Below are positions 34,768 through 47,979 of a DNA stretch of 64,000 nucleotides, in pieces. How positions within the stretch are numbered: position 1 is the first letter of the stretch; every line of letters starts with the position of its first letter. Source of the stretch: Prosapia bicincta. Taxonomy: Eukaryota > Arthropoda > Insecta > Hemiptera > Cercopidae. Where the stretch lies: contig JBAIZL010000058.1 of NCBI GenBank assembly GCA_036971475.1, positions 2,810,001-2,874,000 on the forward strand, given 5' to 3'. A program made the translations under genes and the position numbers. The notes below the pieces were generated by a model that saw only the letters and a list, made by a program, of their open reading frames with translations, was not told where the DNA came from and ran no database searches.

Positions 34768-35889
34768 CATTGGCGGAGTTCCCATTAGGCACACTAGGCA
34801 CGTGCCTATGGGCGCAGCCTCGAGGGAGCGGCAGGCGGCAGCCGTTTTTTTTCTTTTTTGTAGCGATGAGTTTTAGTGACAATAGTAATAGTATCTAGTT
34901 AAATTTGGTGAATGTCATAAAGTGAACTTTAAATCATAAAAAAAACTAAAAAAGTTGGAGAAAAGTATTCTCTTTTTTACATTTTGCGGTAAAAATAAGC
35001 CTATGTGGGTATTTCGATCGTGTCAGAAGTTGGGCGTAGAGCTGAGTGAGAGCAGTACTCGCAACATGCACGGCGCCGTAGTGAGCGCCGACTCAGACTG
35101 ACTCAGGCTGACTCAAGTCTGACTGTCGCGACAACTTCAATAATCTACTGCTTGCCCTGCGTCGCGTCTGCCCAGCGATAGAGGGCACTGTCAGTGTCAC
35201 ATTGGTGTGTAGGCAGATAATAATAGCAGTCGAATTTTTACAGAGGCTTATCAACGTTAAAGTATATTATGCGTGTTGTGTACTTGTCAGTTATACATAA
35301 TTAAGTTTTTTTATATGTAATCAAAAGCAGTTATACCGTAAGTACCCTGGCCATTTGATTTGACAATGTCTTGCATATAATCCTAAAGTACTAACCATAT
35401 AATAACACTGATAATTAATAAATATTCTATTAATAATAAAAAGTTATTTTAAATAGTAGTACTGTATATACTGGCCTACTGCCTATTAGAATATAAATAT
35501 TATTTTCTGTTGTGAAAATATGACATGCAGACTGCAGTCACTACCGGCATTACCCTACTAAAGAATTTATTTTTACATTTTATAATATTATCTTTTTTGT
35601 TATCATTTTCATCTAAAATATTAAAAAGGCAACGATTAAGGAAATAAGTCCAGTTAAACCTTTTTATTCACTCGCTTGCAGTACACAGAAAAAAGTTATC
35701 ACCCTGAAAGACAGTGAACGCACTGTTTATTTATCATGCTTGCCGTCCACCTAAATTACTTACTTTATTTAATTTATGTGTACAACCAATTACCTAACTG
35801 TTTAGTAACCGCTTTTGATTACTTTTTTCTATAGTTTATTTTGTAAATATACCTACATAAAACGCTGAAACATTAACAATATCAAATAA

Positions 35890-38605
35890 TAAGTGACAAT
35901 AAACAAAAGAAGTTAAGTGGGGCAGCATTCCACAAACTGGCAAATGAAAAGCGTCAGAAGGAAGATAAGTTGTTAGGCTCAATAAAAAGTGTTGACAGCT
36001 ATCTTTCAAAAAACAAAAATCAAATGAAAATAGCCAAAGTGACGACATTGACAACAACGACCAAAGTGATGAAACCTATGACAATCTAAGTCAGTCTAGC
36101 AGTAAGACTAAGAACGAAAATAGTGAGGTGCGAATTGTTAACATTTTCGAAGACCATGAAACAGACAGTGACAAATGTTCGAACGATGCTGAAATTAAAA
36201 TCACTACTGGGGCTAGTGAAACGGTTGTGCAAGTAGACAATGCAAGTGCTGGACTTATAAGTGACGATCCCATTGAATGGATAGTAAATGACCCTACTAT
36301 TGAAGCTCTGATACGGCGTGGTATTAATCAAAACAAGAACTGTGATTTTTCAAACTCCAAAAGGCATTTTGGAGAACAAGTAAGATTTTTGACAGCAAAT
36401 ACTTTTTAACGTCAATTAGCTAATGATGAGATAAGGTCAAGGGATTATTTAGTTTACTATCCTAGCAGTGGGTCTGTTTTCTGTGCTCCATGTAAGCTTT
36501 TTGGTTCAAAATATGTAGCAGCTTGTAAACCAAAAGTTTCTACTGAAGGTACATCAGATTGGAAAAATATTGCAAGCATTTTGGCCAGACACGAAAACTC
36601 TCAAGACCATAAAAATTGTGAGATAGATCTATTAGCACGAAAAAAGAGCTTAGGAACAATTACTAATCAGTTTGACTCATATGTAGAGGCTGAAATAAAA
36701 TATTGGAGAAATGTACTTGCTAGAGTTTTTGCGGTATTAAAAAATTAACAAGCAGAGGCCGACCCCTTCGTGGCCATGCTGAAAAATTTGGTTCATTGCA
36801 CAATGGAGAATGTATGATGTCATTAGAACTTATAGCTGAATTTGATCCATTTCTGGCTAATCACATTGAGTGATACGGAAACCCTGGTGCTGGAAAAACG
36901 TCTTATCTATCTTCAACCATATGTGATGAAGTTGTCAATTTACTTGCCAGTAAAGTAAAGAAGATTACCGTTGATGATATCAAGAGTGCAAAATATTTCT
37001 CTGTAATAGTAGATTCAACCCCAGATATCTCTCACACCGATCAATTGTCCTTTGTAATAAGGTATGTTGGAAAAGATGGTTTACCTGATGAACGGTTTTT
37101 ACTATTTATTCCCAATACCGGTCACAAATCAGAGAACTTGGCTGCCGCTGTGTTAAAAGTTTTAGAGTCAAATTCCATTGACTAAATGATTGTCGTGGAC
37201 AATCATATGACAACGCAAGTAACATGTCTGGGATTTACTCCGGCCTACAATCTTGTATAAGGAAATTAACCCTAAAGCACTTTATGTCCCGTGTGGTGCA
37301 CATTCACTAAACTTAGTGGGCACATGTGCTGCAAGCTGTTGCCAAGAGGCATGCACGTTTTTTAATTTAGTACAAAATGTATACACTTTCTTCACGGCTT
37401 CTACAAAACGTTGGGAGAATTTAATGGAACACCAGGTACATAAATGTAATACTATAAAGGGTTTATCTGATACGAGGTGGTATGCACGTGAAGATGCTTG
37501 CAGTAGCTTGTGTGAAAACTGGGAAACGGTAATAGAAGTCCTGCATATTTATCAGAACAACCCGTGTGAAAAACCTCTTGCAAGAAATGAAGCTTCTGGC
37601 ATTCTTAATGGAATGTACAGATTAGAAACTGCATTCATGTTGGAGATTTGGACAGACATATTAGAAATGTTTCAAAAAATATGTACAACTCTTCAAAGTG
37701 TTGATACGTCCATTGAGAGAGTCAACCGACTCTGTGATTCTCATGTAAACTATATGGACTCTCTTCGTGGAATGTTTGATCTATATGAAAAGAAGGCAAT
37801 GGATCGATGTGAATGGTGTGAGAGTGATTATGACACTTCTCATACACGTTTGCCCAAGAGAAAATGTCGTCCAGATGAAGGGAGTGGAGAAGAAGTTGTC
37901 CTTACAGGGAGAGACAAGTTTAAAATGGAAACTTTTTATGTTATTATTGACAGACTTAAAAGTGAACTAATAAAAAGAAAAGAAGCATATTCTATTACAG
38001 CTGACAGATTTTCTGTATTTTCTGACCTTTCAAACAGAGAACCAAGAGACATTATAGAGCATGCAGCAAAACTGCAAAACCATTACAGTAGTGATCTGGA
38101 GTCATCCTTTGGAAGTGAGTGTGTACATTTTTCAAACTTGATCAAGTTCAATAATTTGACATGCACACCTCTTTCTATGAGCAAGTTTCTCAGAGAAGAC
38201 AACTTGTAGGATACATTTCCTAACGTAGATATAGCTTTGAGAATGTATTTGTATACTGCGGTTAGCAACTGCTCTGCAGAAAGGTCATTTTTGTCCCTGA
38301 AGAGAATCAAGTCATATCTACGTTCTATCCTCAAAGAAGACAACTTGTAGGATACATTTCCTAACGTAGATATAGCTTTGAGAATGTATTTGTATACTGC
38401 GGTTAGCAACTGCTCTGCAGAAAGGTCATTTTCGTCCCTCAAGAGAATCAAGTCATATCTACGTTCTACCCTCAAAGAAGACAAATTGAATTCTCTTGCA
38501 ATTCTCAACATTGAAGCTGATATCCTTAACACCAAAGACTTTTCTTTTGAACAATTAATAGAAGAATTTTCTATTAACAAAGCAAGACGTAAACCTTTAA
38601 TGTAA
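35890..38605 (+). pseudogene. hAT transposase (TTF-zinc-finger/DUF4371/hAT-dimerisation), broken
   Basis: By frame-jumping translation: KLSGAAFHKLANEKRQKE near 35,910 and SIKSVDSYLSKNK; an acidic linker (36,010-36,300); a TTF-type finger (RDYLVYYPSSGSVFCAPCKL at about 36,442; ARHENSQDHKNC at about 36,585); the catalytic core (YFSVIVDSTPDISHTDQLSF, about 36,990; YDNASNMSG, about 37,207); PCGAHSLNLVG; then 318 open codons (37,253-38,209); and the C-terminal hAT dimerisation region (ALRMYLYTAVSNCSAERSFS ... LAILNIEADIL). Stops occur at about 36,407, 36,871 and 37,183, and shifts near 36,018, 36,745, 37,185 and 37,250. The gene matches ZMYM1-like hAT transposases in domain order. It is not a live transposase. 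Confidence 0.93.
38195..38476 (+). repeat. 141-bp tandem duplication inside the hAT dimerisation domain
   Basis: Copies start with GAAGACAACTTGTAGGATAC at 38,195 and 38,336, an offset of 141 bp or exactly 47 codons. Both copies carry the same in-frame TAG, so the stop arose before the duplication. The 180-codon minus-strand ORF across this area is a shadow. Confidence 0.95.
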
Positions 38606-39296
38606 GAATAAATGTTTTTATTCATACGTAGGCTACAAGTTTTGTTTCTACAATATTTATATAAATATTAAACCTTAAACCACCATATTCCACTTGGAAA
38701 GTATATTAAGTCTAATTTTTACACAATGTTTTCATTATAAACTGTTATCCAAAAAAGTAAAAACATACGTTAATTGTTCTTGTTAATACTAAGAGGCTGG
38801 AAATATTAATTTTTAATCTTGTGTGTAATAAATAACACTTTCTAATCTCAAAAGTATCCTTATTTTCAATTGTCTTCACCAACAAATATGAAACTGAAGT
38901 AATGTATGTATATTTTCAAAATATATTTCATTAAAATATAGTACCCAATATATAGTATATTATTATACATTATTATTTAATATGTACTTTACGTTTATTA
39001 TTATTGCATTAGGACAGTAAACTATGGTCAGCACGGTAATTGGTAATTAATTTAAACGTAAAATGCATTATTGCATGAATACCAACATATTTTTTAATCT
39101 TAAAGCGCATCATTATTAAAAGTTAATTATTTTTTATTATGCATTTCTTTGAACAGGCATGAAAACGGATTCGTATGGTGTAAATTAAAAGCATTATATT
39201 ACGTTGGGACGTTTCCAATAAATTCGCAAACTGGGCGCAAAGGGGCGGCCGGCCAAATTGTGCCTAGGGGCGGCACAATGGCAAAGTCCGCCACTG

Positions 39297-39984
39297 TTCA
39301 TAGTTGTCACTATAAAAATGTGAATCCTTTAGTGAAGTATGCATCATGTTCAGGTTACTCTATAAATCCGATAAATTTCTACTTTTGGTATCACTCGGCA
39401 AAAAAACCACTACTTGCAAATATTTGTCAACCAACGTGTTTCAAGCTAGGTCAGTGTATTGTTCAATGCTGTGAGTCATGGACAAGTCCCTTGAAAAATG
39501 CACTAACCCAGTGTGAAACACATGTAGTAATTTATATAAAAAATCTCAAGATCTGCGAATATAAAATGGTCTTTTGCAGCAAAATAATACATAAAGAAAC
39601 AGTTTTGTTGTCTTGATTGAATCAGGACTTTTTAACTTTCAGTGATTCAACACAAAGGTGAGCTATTCTCAACAAAACTGTACTCTACTACTACCAAATC
39701 TTTATATGAATATCAACATACCACAAAGCTTTGCTAGTAAATAAAATAGAGAAGAAATTGTGGGGAGATCATATGAAACGGCTAATAATAGTCATTAAAT
39801 ACCATCATCAAGAAATGATGCCAATTGTCAATGACTTAAAATGGTAAATGTTATAAATTCAAGAGCAAAAGAAATGCTCATAATTTTACAACAAAATTTA
39901 GAACGCACTGAACTACAATAAAATATTAATTAATTGCTTTTTGTTTTATTATATCTATATACCTTGAAAGTGAAAATGCCCTTA
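39297..39984. repeat. Segmental-duplication block 2, right copy, right of the hAT element
   Basis: It resumes the match to 16,607 onward and to 18,271-18,790 with no PLE insertion between the two parts, so it shows the pre-insertion arrangement of the left copy. Confidence 0.85.
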
Positions 39985-41159
39985 AAACTACACAATTTTC
40001 TATTTAAATTTTACACAATTTGTGACAGGATTCCTCCCCCCCCCCCCCCCCAGTAGTCAGACTGCCATAATTATCCCTAATAAAAAACTAAACTTTGAAG
40101 TCTCTCTTGATTGACTCAAAATTTTGTTTTATATTACTTTTTTATGGTGACTTCAAGAAATACCACTTTAGACAGAATTAATTCGGTAAATATAAAACTA
40201 AACAGATATACTACTATTTGTAGTTTTTTTCAAGATAGTAGCGATGAGGGATCAACGAACTTTCTTGTAAACACATTTATTATATACTTGTATGTTTATA
40301 AAAGTATGTAACTCTACAAGTATGATTGTATGTTGCAAGTGCATTGAAGCAGTGGACAAAGCGCAACACCCTTTCAAAAATCCTAAACGGGTTGGGTTGA
40401 AGTTGTAGTTGTGTTGCACTATTGGACAAAGGGACTTGAATTTCAATAAAATGACAGGTTCCCAATTGTACTTTTTAAAAAGCCAAAATGGATAGACACT
40501 CCTGCAATATTATGAATTATAGTCAAAGCTAAGTTAATCAGAAAACCTTGCAAAACTGTTCAGAGTACCATAAGCTGATAGACTTATCATATGCATCAAT
40601 AGACGGAGCAACACTAGTAGATATTAAGATATCACTCTTCAAAGTTTATTTACTCAGTGTTAGATTAAGGGATTGCCATTTGCTCTTTTATTTTTTTCAT
40701 GACAATCAGATGCTAGAATACTGTTAGGAATGTTTGTACTATAGCTTCAATGTTTATCTACCAGAATTTGCAGTTATCTCAATTTTCAAGAAACGGTGGT
40801 TTGTTTAACAAAGGACTTATGATAGCTGATGAGAAATAAAAAAATATTTAACACAAACCTTTAACCTTCTGACCCTCCGCCTTTTGAAGAGAAGCAGTTG
40901 ATGGGTCCACTTCCAGTCGTGCATTATACAGCTGATTCTTCCAAGTATCCTGATCATACAAACTTTATGAGTTTTTTTCAAAAAATTAAGAGTAATGACT
41001 TAAAATGGTAAATGTTATAAATTTAAAAGCAAAAGAAATGCTCATAATGTTATAACAAAATTTAGAACGCACTGAGCTACAATAAAATATTAATTAATCA
41101 CTATTTCGTTTTATTATATCTATATACTCTGAAAGTGAAAATGCTCTTAAAACTAACAT
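39985..41159. repeat. Partial unit B0, start of the tandem array
   Basis: It matches the beginning of units A and B (poly-C tract of 16 at 40,036-40,051). At about 40,995 it restarts with GACTTAAAATGGTAAATGTT, which also occurs at 39,832, an offset of about 1.16 kb. Confidence 0.8.
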
Positions 41160-41643
41160 TTAAATTTTACACAATTTGTGATAGGATTCCTCTCCCCCCC
41201 CCCCCCAATTAGTCAGACTGCCGTAATTATCCCTAATAAAAAACTAAATTTTGAAGCCTCTCTTGATTGACTCAAAATTTTGTTTTATATTACTTTTTGA
41301 TGGTGACTTCAAGAAATACCACTTTAAACAGAATTAATATGGTAAATATTAAACTGAACAGGCTTAGGAAATACTATTATTTGTAGTTTTTTTCAAGATC
41401 GAACATAGTAGCGATGAGGGATCAAAGAACTTGCTTGTAAACACATTTAATTATTATATACTTGTATGTATATAAAAGTATGTAACTCTACAAGTATGAT
41501 TGTATGTTGCAAGTGCGTTGAAGAAGCCAAATCCTGACACAATAGGGGGATATCTTTATGGTGTGTGAATTTACCAATACTGTGAGGCATGTTTGTACTA
41601 TATCTGATAAGAAATTCAAATATATTCTTACACAAACCTTTAA

Positions 41644-41892
41644 CTTCCTGACCCTCCGCCTTTTGAAGAGAAGCAGTTGATGGGTCCACTTCCAGTCACA
41701 CAATATACAGCTGATTCTTCGAAGTATCCTGATCCTACTGGAACAAACCTTTATGAGTTTTTTTTCACAAAATTAAGAGTATATGAGTGTGGATTTACTT
41801 ACCATAGCTTTTTCTTGATAGTCTTTAGTTCTTCTTTGTATGAATGTCTTCTCCAGAAAAATCAACCAAAATTCAGAACAAACACACTTTAA
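41644..41892 (+). other. Exon-like ORF piece a, unit B copy
   Basis: The frame is open from LPDPPPFEEKQLMGPLPV through TQYTADSSKYPDPTGTNLYE to YHSFFLIVFSSS. It is the longest version of this piece and is bounded on the left by a TAA at 41,641. The related copy in unit A is at 19,855; in C and D the 5' part is replaced by a different short sequence. Protein family unknown. Confidence 0.4.
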
Positions 41893-42781
41893 CAACTTAT
41901 GTTATATTACTGCCTTGTGATATATTAATACTAATTTACTTTTTTTTTACAAGACTAACAACTAAAAGAGCCCAAATAGCTGAAACAAAAAGTACAAGTT
42001 AGTTAATAAATATAATATATTACAACAAAATGAAGAATAACAAGTCCTACAACGCCCTAATAGGGGAAGGGGACGCGATCCCTAACTCAATTGATTGTTT
42101 ATCCTAAATACTAAGTTTTCCTGAAAAAGAACACAAGTATTAAGAAAAACATTGTATAAATACCTTGTATAACATTGTATAATGTAGATCCATGATGGTC
42201 CTTGAAGTTCTGCGTAGTTACATTTTTGGAGAGTAAGACTGTGTTTTTTCTAGAAATCTAATTATTAAATCTTTTATAGAAAATAAATTCTGTTGAAACC
42301 TAAATTTTCCTAAATAAATTTTCCTAAATGTATTAACTAATAGATATTCCTAATTTCTTTTATAAATTTTATATAAAATTCTAATTCTCCCTATATTTTT
42401 GAAAAAAAAATTTCTTAATAAACTATTACTTTAAGATCTTTAATAGTAAAAAAAATGAGGTTGATAAATACCTATTTATGAAGTTTGTAAGTTTTAATAA
42501 ATTTGAACATACAAAAATATTTAACATTTTTAATAATCATCTAATATTGAATCCAAAAAGTGTTTGAAATTTTTATTTCAATTTAAAGAGTTTTAAAATA
42601 TTTGTCTCTTACTCAGTAGAAGTCTGAAGATCTCTGAAAAGCTGAAATAACACACCCAAGTTAGTATAAAAACAATGAACATGTCAGCTGAACATTTAGG
42701 ACCAAGTGATGAATTCGTATACAAACATATAACGAAACAGAAGTTTGTCAAATATTTTTGTGTTAGTTTAGAGTAATGTAA

Positions 42782-42994
42782 GTGTTGTGGATTGGAGGGA
42801 TACAGATTGGAACATACAACGTAACCGAAATTATTATTATCGCACGGCAGGCCAACAAACTTCCATTCCATTATGAGGACATGTCATCATACCTTATTGT
42901 TAGTAGGGAACATAGGCAGAGAGGGCAAACAAGAACTAACTACATCATGCAAAGGGCTTCTCCACCTGCAAGAAACAATTACACCCCTCTCTAA
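42782..42994 (+). other. Exon-like ORF piece b, unit B copy
   Basis: It encodes LWIGGIQIGTYNVTEIIIIA, ANKLPFHYEDMSSYLIVSRE and HRQRGQTRTNYIMQRASPPA before TAA. It is conserved in D (57,774-57,986), interrupted by the RNase H element in A, and stopped by TAG in C. The basic RQRGQTR stretch looks like a protein C-terminal tail. I do not recognise the family. Confidence 0.4.
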
Positions 42995-43929
42995 CCTCTG
43001 TACAACATGAACATGCAGGGAATAAGTAAGGTATAATGAGGGATATGTTAAGCTGACATGTTGGGCACTATCTAAGACTCACCCAGCTGCGACTTTCAAA
43101 CCTGAAACAGAAAAAAAACAGTTTTTAAGGGAATGTTTTTCCATTTGACATAACCGAACTCAAAGTTTGTATATACACTTTATACGCCAATAATTTAATA
43201 CTGAGTACAACATCAAAACTAATTAGTACCTGAGGATGTTCATAATATCCTGATACTCTATTGACCATAATTTTAAATTTGTATATTTAATATTTATACT
43301 TTTCGGTATGTTTTGAAGTCTGAGTGCACAATGGGATGCATTTGCCACAATTGATGCTCTCGTAAAACCATGAAAGTAAGTGCTAATGTGCTCAAACATA
43401 TTTAATATTTTCGATGTTCTAAACAATTTGAAATATTAGACCACCAATTATTTATTTATTATTTTTTATTTGAGGAAATATTAAGCTACTGGACCTTGCA
43501 TTTTTCAAATTTAACACTAAAAATAAAATTGCTCAAACCTGTCACTGAGTATAGAAAATAAGGTTCAATATAACCTATTGAATTAACCATTTCTTGGAAA
43601 CTTGAATCATTTTTTTTGCATACCATATTGATGTAACCATTTCTTGGAAACTCGAATAATTTCCTATGCACACCAAATTGATATAAATATTTCTTGTGCC
43701 TGACTCTTCATTCACTTTCAAATATATAAAATAAGGTAGAATAGGAACAACGTTGAATACAACGGAAGCTGAAAATATCAAGACTACAATTCTCAAGACT
43801 CTATTGTAGCTTTCGTCTCTTCCGCTACGATGTCTGTTTTTTTTTTAAACATCACTGGTGTTTTCATAGGATAATTTAAATATTTTCTGTCTTTGCTATT
43901 GAGGTATAAATAATGACATCTTGTATATT

Positions 43930-44118
43930 TCTTCACTAAACACAGCCACATTTATATTTTACAAAACTGGGAATAATTTAATGCCAAAGAGTCATGCCGA
44001 AGAGAAATTTTGTACAATAATTACGGATAAACTTACCTTATATTTAGGACAATGTCACTTTGTGAGCAGTAAAGATGTCTTGTTGATTAAAGTTGCTTTC
44101 TGTGTTGTTATTGGTTGA
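43930..44118 (+). other. Exon-like ORF piece c, unit B copy
   Basis: It encodes TGNNLMPKSHAEEKFCTIIT and DKLTLYLGQCHFVSSKDVLL ending VAFCVVIG. It is open and nearly identical in C (51,329-51,604) and D (59,057-59,332), and shifted in A (about 23,970). No family recognised; the hydrophobic end might be a chance reading of intronic sequence. Confidence 0.35.
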
Positions 44119-46556
44119 GACTCTTGATAAAATTGGAGACGGTGTCCTCTTCATTATGCTAACATTATCTTCTTGGAGCACTTTTCTGGTTAAAAAAAAC
44201 ACAAAAATGTTTGAATAAATTGTTTTTATTGGCAATTTATTATTTTCTCTCTGCTCCTAATTTTCTTATGTGTTATTGTTTTTATATGTTTTACTAATTC
44301 CTTTTGCTATAAGAAATTAATATTGTAACTATTATATTTCATATTTATGACCTAAGCATGTACATTGTTATAGAGAAAACAGACAAAAGTAAACTTTATA
44401 GTTTGTTTATAGAAAATGTTTTTTTTTTTAATCAAGTACTATTTTTAAGTAAAAAACTTTATAAAAACCAATACAATAGCATTTGTTCCAAGAAGCAATA
44501 TATTTTAAAGATCTCAGTGATAAGTCATGATTGTAAACATTCTATTACCCATCACTCCATTATTCCGCCACACCTGGCTTGTACAAAAATATATTGTGTT
44601 AAATATAAGGTTTAATATTTTATACATTTTAGTTCTGATTAGTTAAAGGGAGGGAGAAAAATGAGAAGTGACAAAGCATATAAGGATCCATTAAGATTTT
44701 TGGTCATTTATCTAACTTAACTCATTGCGGCAAACTGCAGTTGGAATTTCTGAAAGTTACAAGCAGCTATATTTTTGTTAAGTCATGCTAATAATATCGA
44801 GAGTTTAACAGGATAGTGATTGATTGGTTCATATTGTGCAAAGGGGCGTTACACCCTGTTAATACAAAATAAATTTAGAGCTAAGTTGAAGTATTTCTAA
44901 TGAATTAAAATTCATGATAGAAAACATTCATGTATATTCAAACATCTATATCAAGAATGAAGACTGGAGAAGAGGCCATTAGAGGTTTGGTGAATGGGTC
45001 AGATACTCACCTGCTTCAAGACTACAGTGTCTAAAGATGGCAAGATAAGAGAAACTACACTATCTATTCCTACTGAAGTGGATTACATAAAGACATTACA
45101 CATCAGTATAGCCTCAAGAATTCAGAAGGGTAAGTTCGGTTACAAAATCCTATTAAAAATACTTTTTCGTTTGCAACTGACAAAATATTAATAACAAATT
45201 ACATGACATGTAAAAAACAATTTCTAAAACTAAATTTTGTATATAATTTAAATGAATGTTAAATATGATTGGCTTATTCGATAAAAAGCACATTTAAAAT
45301 GTATGAATTTATTTTCAAAAGTGTGAAAATTATTTGGCCAATTCATAAGTTCATCAAATATAAAGATATTAGGCATTAAAAATTGTAACTATATGTAACA
45401 ATTTATTAATTATATGTTTTATGATTTGTTATAGTAAGAGGTTTTCTTTTTATCTTTGATCAATTTATTGCATTGAATTTGATAAGGGCTTTGAAGATAT
45501 TAAAAAGTTTTTTTTTGTTATTGTCAATACCAGAAACATATCTTATTGAAAATAGGAAAAATGCTTGATGCTACGAATTGAAATTGTGTTATATTTACTA
45601 GAAAGTAAGAAGATATTTTATTCCTAACATTTATTTGGGTAAATTGTAAAAACCCTTTAGGGATGAATTGCCCTAAATTTATTTGCCTGTGACTTTGGGC
45701 AAATAAATGCTCACTCGAATATATAAACACAACCTTACACACGATCAGGGATTCAAATAAATCTTGCCAATAACTAAGAAATATTCATTCCATTATATAT
45801 TCTTTGTTTTTAAATTAAATTAAATAAATTTAATTCCTTTAAATTTTTTAAAATGTTAGTTGATGTAATAATCTTGAATTCACTGACTAAACTATATTTA
45901 AAAAGTGCTCAACTAAGATACCTACCATTGGTAGAGCGTTAGCTTTGTAAATGGAACTAAGGTAATGAAACGCGTGAACAAGTAAGCCATTACGTATTCA
46001 CTTAGTTAAGTACTTTTTAAATATAGTTTTATAAGAGGTTTTAAAAATTTCAAAATTTGTGCATATTTGAATTTTAATTCTAATATGAAGTAAATTAACT
46101 AAGTAGTGGAAGTCCGGGCAAAGTGATTTTTCGATATAATTTCCTATCTTGATTTACTGAAGGTCTAAGGGCCTAATATGTGAACTAAATGAGGAAACAC
46201 AAATGAAGTGTCACCACAAGACCCAGCACCATAGTGTCGTTTTAAGCACAAGGCTGTGTGTTGTTTGAATTTGTTGCTTCTGAAAAAACATTCAAGTTAT
46301 TTTCTTTGAAAAAACTTGTATGTTACAAGCTTAATTGACTGCTTATTTCTATCCCTTTCTATAACGTTTCTTGCAAAATAAAAAGTTTAACGATTATGGG
46401 TAATTTCATATTTTTTTAAAAATTGTGCAGGCCGGGCAAAGTGGATTACTATTTACTTTGCCCAGATATATTTTATACATGTATACTTCACTCATCATAC
46501 AATAAAACTAACACATAAATTATTTTAAACAAACTGAAACCAAATTTGGTTTTCAG

Positions 46557-46930
46557 ATGGTATACAAATATGAATGGAAGACAAGCCAAGCTAGATGGTC
46601 TGAAGAAAATTTAAAATTAGCCATAAAATCTATTGAAGATGGTTTCAATTCCATTTCTGGGTCGTCAAAATCTTACAGTATTCTTTTTGCCACTCTTAGC
46701 AAGAAATGGGATTTAAAGTAATCTTACAAAGGAAAAAACCATATAAAATTGTCAATAATAAGAAAAAACACATTTTTAAAAGAGAAAAAAGATTACCATT
46801 GTTTAATTTTCCAGGAAAAATAAGACGACTCCCTCTGGATGATTGGATACAGTGTGGGCATTGTCTTGAATAGTCTCATGAAGATTGTGTCAGACTGTTG
46901 TGGATTAGGATCGTATTTCGTTGACTTATG
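46557..46930 (+). pseudogene. psq-HTH / zinc-finger exon pair, unit B copy
   Basis: The HTH exon reads MVYKYEWKTSQARWSEENLK, AIKSIEDGFNSISGSSKSYS and ILFATLSKKWDLK before TAA. The zinc-finger exon (acceptor at about 46,812) has DDWIQCGHCLE followed by TAG, and a one-base insertion (TTGTGTC for TTGTTC) further on. The copy is therefore inactivated in its C-terminal part. Confidence 0.65.
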
Positions 46931-47979
46931 TATCAACAGATAAAGTTAACACACAATATAATTTCTTTTAATTCTACTTAATATTAAAAATTTAAAGAGT
47001 GTAAAGTATATAGCTCTAAATTTTGTGACATAATGTGTACTCTTAAATTAAGAGTTATTTTGTGAAATTAAATGTTACAGAGATATTTTGTGCTTGTGTG
47101 CATTTTATCCCACCATTTTTCAATTTTCAGGTTAATGAATACAAAATTCACATTGCCTGGGTTACATTATTCACTTTGCTTAGGGTACCTGGGCAAAGAG
47201 AATAATTGACATTTATATATAAATGATATATTTACATCCCTGTTTTTTAGATTAGTAAATAACTATTTTCCCATCAATAGATGATGTATTTTACATGATA
47301 TTTAACACTATGACAGAATCTTTTTTACTTTATTCAAGATTTGTCAGCGGTTTAAAAAAATGTTATCCACTTTACCCTGGTCTCCACACATTAAATGTTT
47401 AAGATATATTAGATACATAATGACAGTTAATCTCAAATTAAAAAATGGTCATTTCATAATACAAATAAAATTTTGTGATTTTACAAAAAATACAGTTGTG
47501 CTAAAAGAGTAGGTAAGAGAAATTTACAAAAAATATACCTGATATTCTGCCCAATGACACAGTTTCGAAAGTTGCTATTAATTGTTAAGGCTGCTGGCAT
47601 TGGAATGGTGAATCTTCATGCATCATTTTCTAGCAAATCAAAACACAAATTTTGTCAATATAACCAAATGCTTTGACTATTATGCTGACATATATAACAG
47701 AACAAATGTATGCTAGTTAGAACATTATACCAATTCTCAAAAAGGCTGATGCCAGAAGACTGACTATGGTAGGATAATTAGTAAACTAGAAAATATTTGT
47801 TTTATAATTAAGAGAAAAAACTGTGATTACAAGATTCAATCTGTCCTTTTATTTATGAAGTTTATCTGTTACAAACACCTTTCCTTAAAGAATGCAGGAA
47901 TATGATTTATGGTTTTGTGGGCTCTAGTATAAACAGCTGTGTAGTATGGCTAGTTTCTTTCAAATGGATGGCTGGACTT

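Larger units (their letters stand above)
34760..39304 (+). mobile_element. Complete hAT transposon (ZMYM1-type) with 8-bp TSD
   Basis: The element spans 34,768-39,296. The left terminus CATTGGCGGAGTTCCCATTA and the right terminus (reverse) CAGTGGCGGACTTTGCCATT are imperfect terminal inverted repeats. The 8-bp target duplication ttcatagt lies at 34,760-34,767 and 39,297-39,304. The interior carries one decayed transposase gene. The paralogous block at about 16,590-16,610 has the single ttcatagt and no insertion. Subterminal GC-rich stretches (34,800-34,850 and 39,235-39,290, 'gggcgcagcc' / 'ggggcggccggcc') contrast with the AT-rich host. Confidence 0.95.

Noticed and set aside
38083..38625. 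180-codon minus-strand ORF with an internal repeat
   Set aside because: It is antisense to the hAT dimerisation domain. Its 47-residue repeat is the shadow of the 141-bp DNA duplication.
34768..39296. Domesticated ZMYM1-like host gene
   Set aside because: Terminal inverted repeats and a perfect 8-bp TSD, together with multiple stops and frameshifts, show a dead transposon copy.
39149..39616. 155-codon plus-strand ORF
   Set aside because: It crosses the hAT terminal inverted repeat and target duplication into the host block, so it was created by the insertion. The block on the left has no equivalent.
40036..40051. Poly-C tract (and about 41,192-41,206) as a regulatory i-motif
   Set aside because: It varies in length between units and lies at a fixed point of the repeat. 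Slippage is the simplest explanation and nothing nearby supports regulation.
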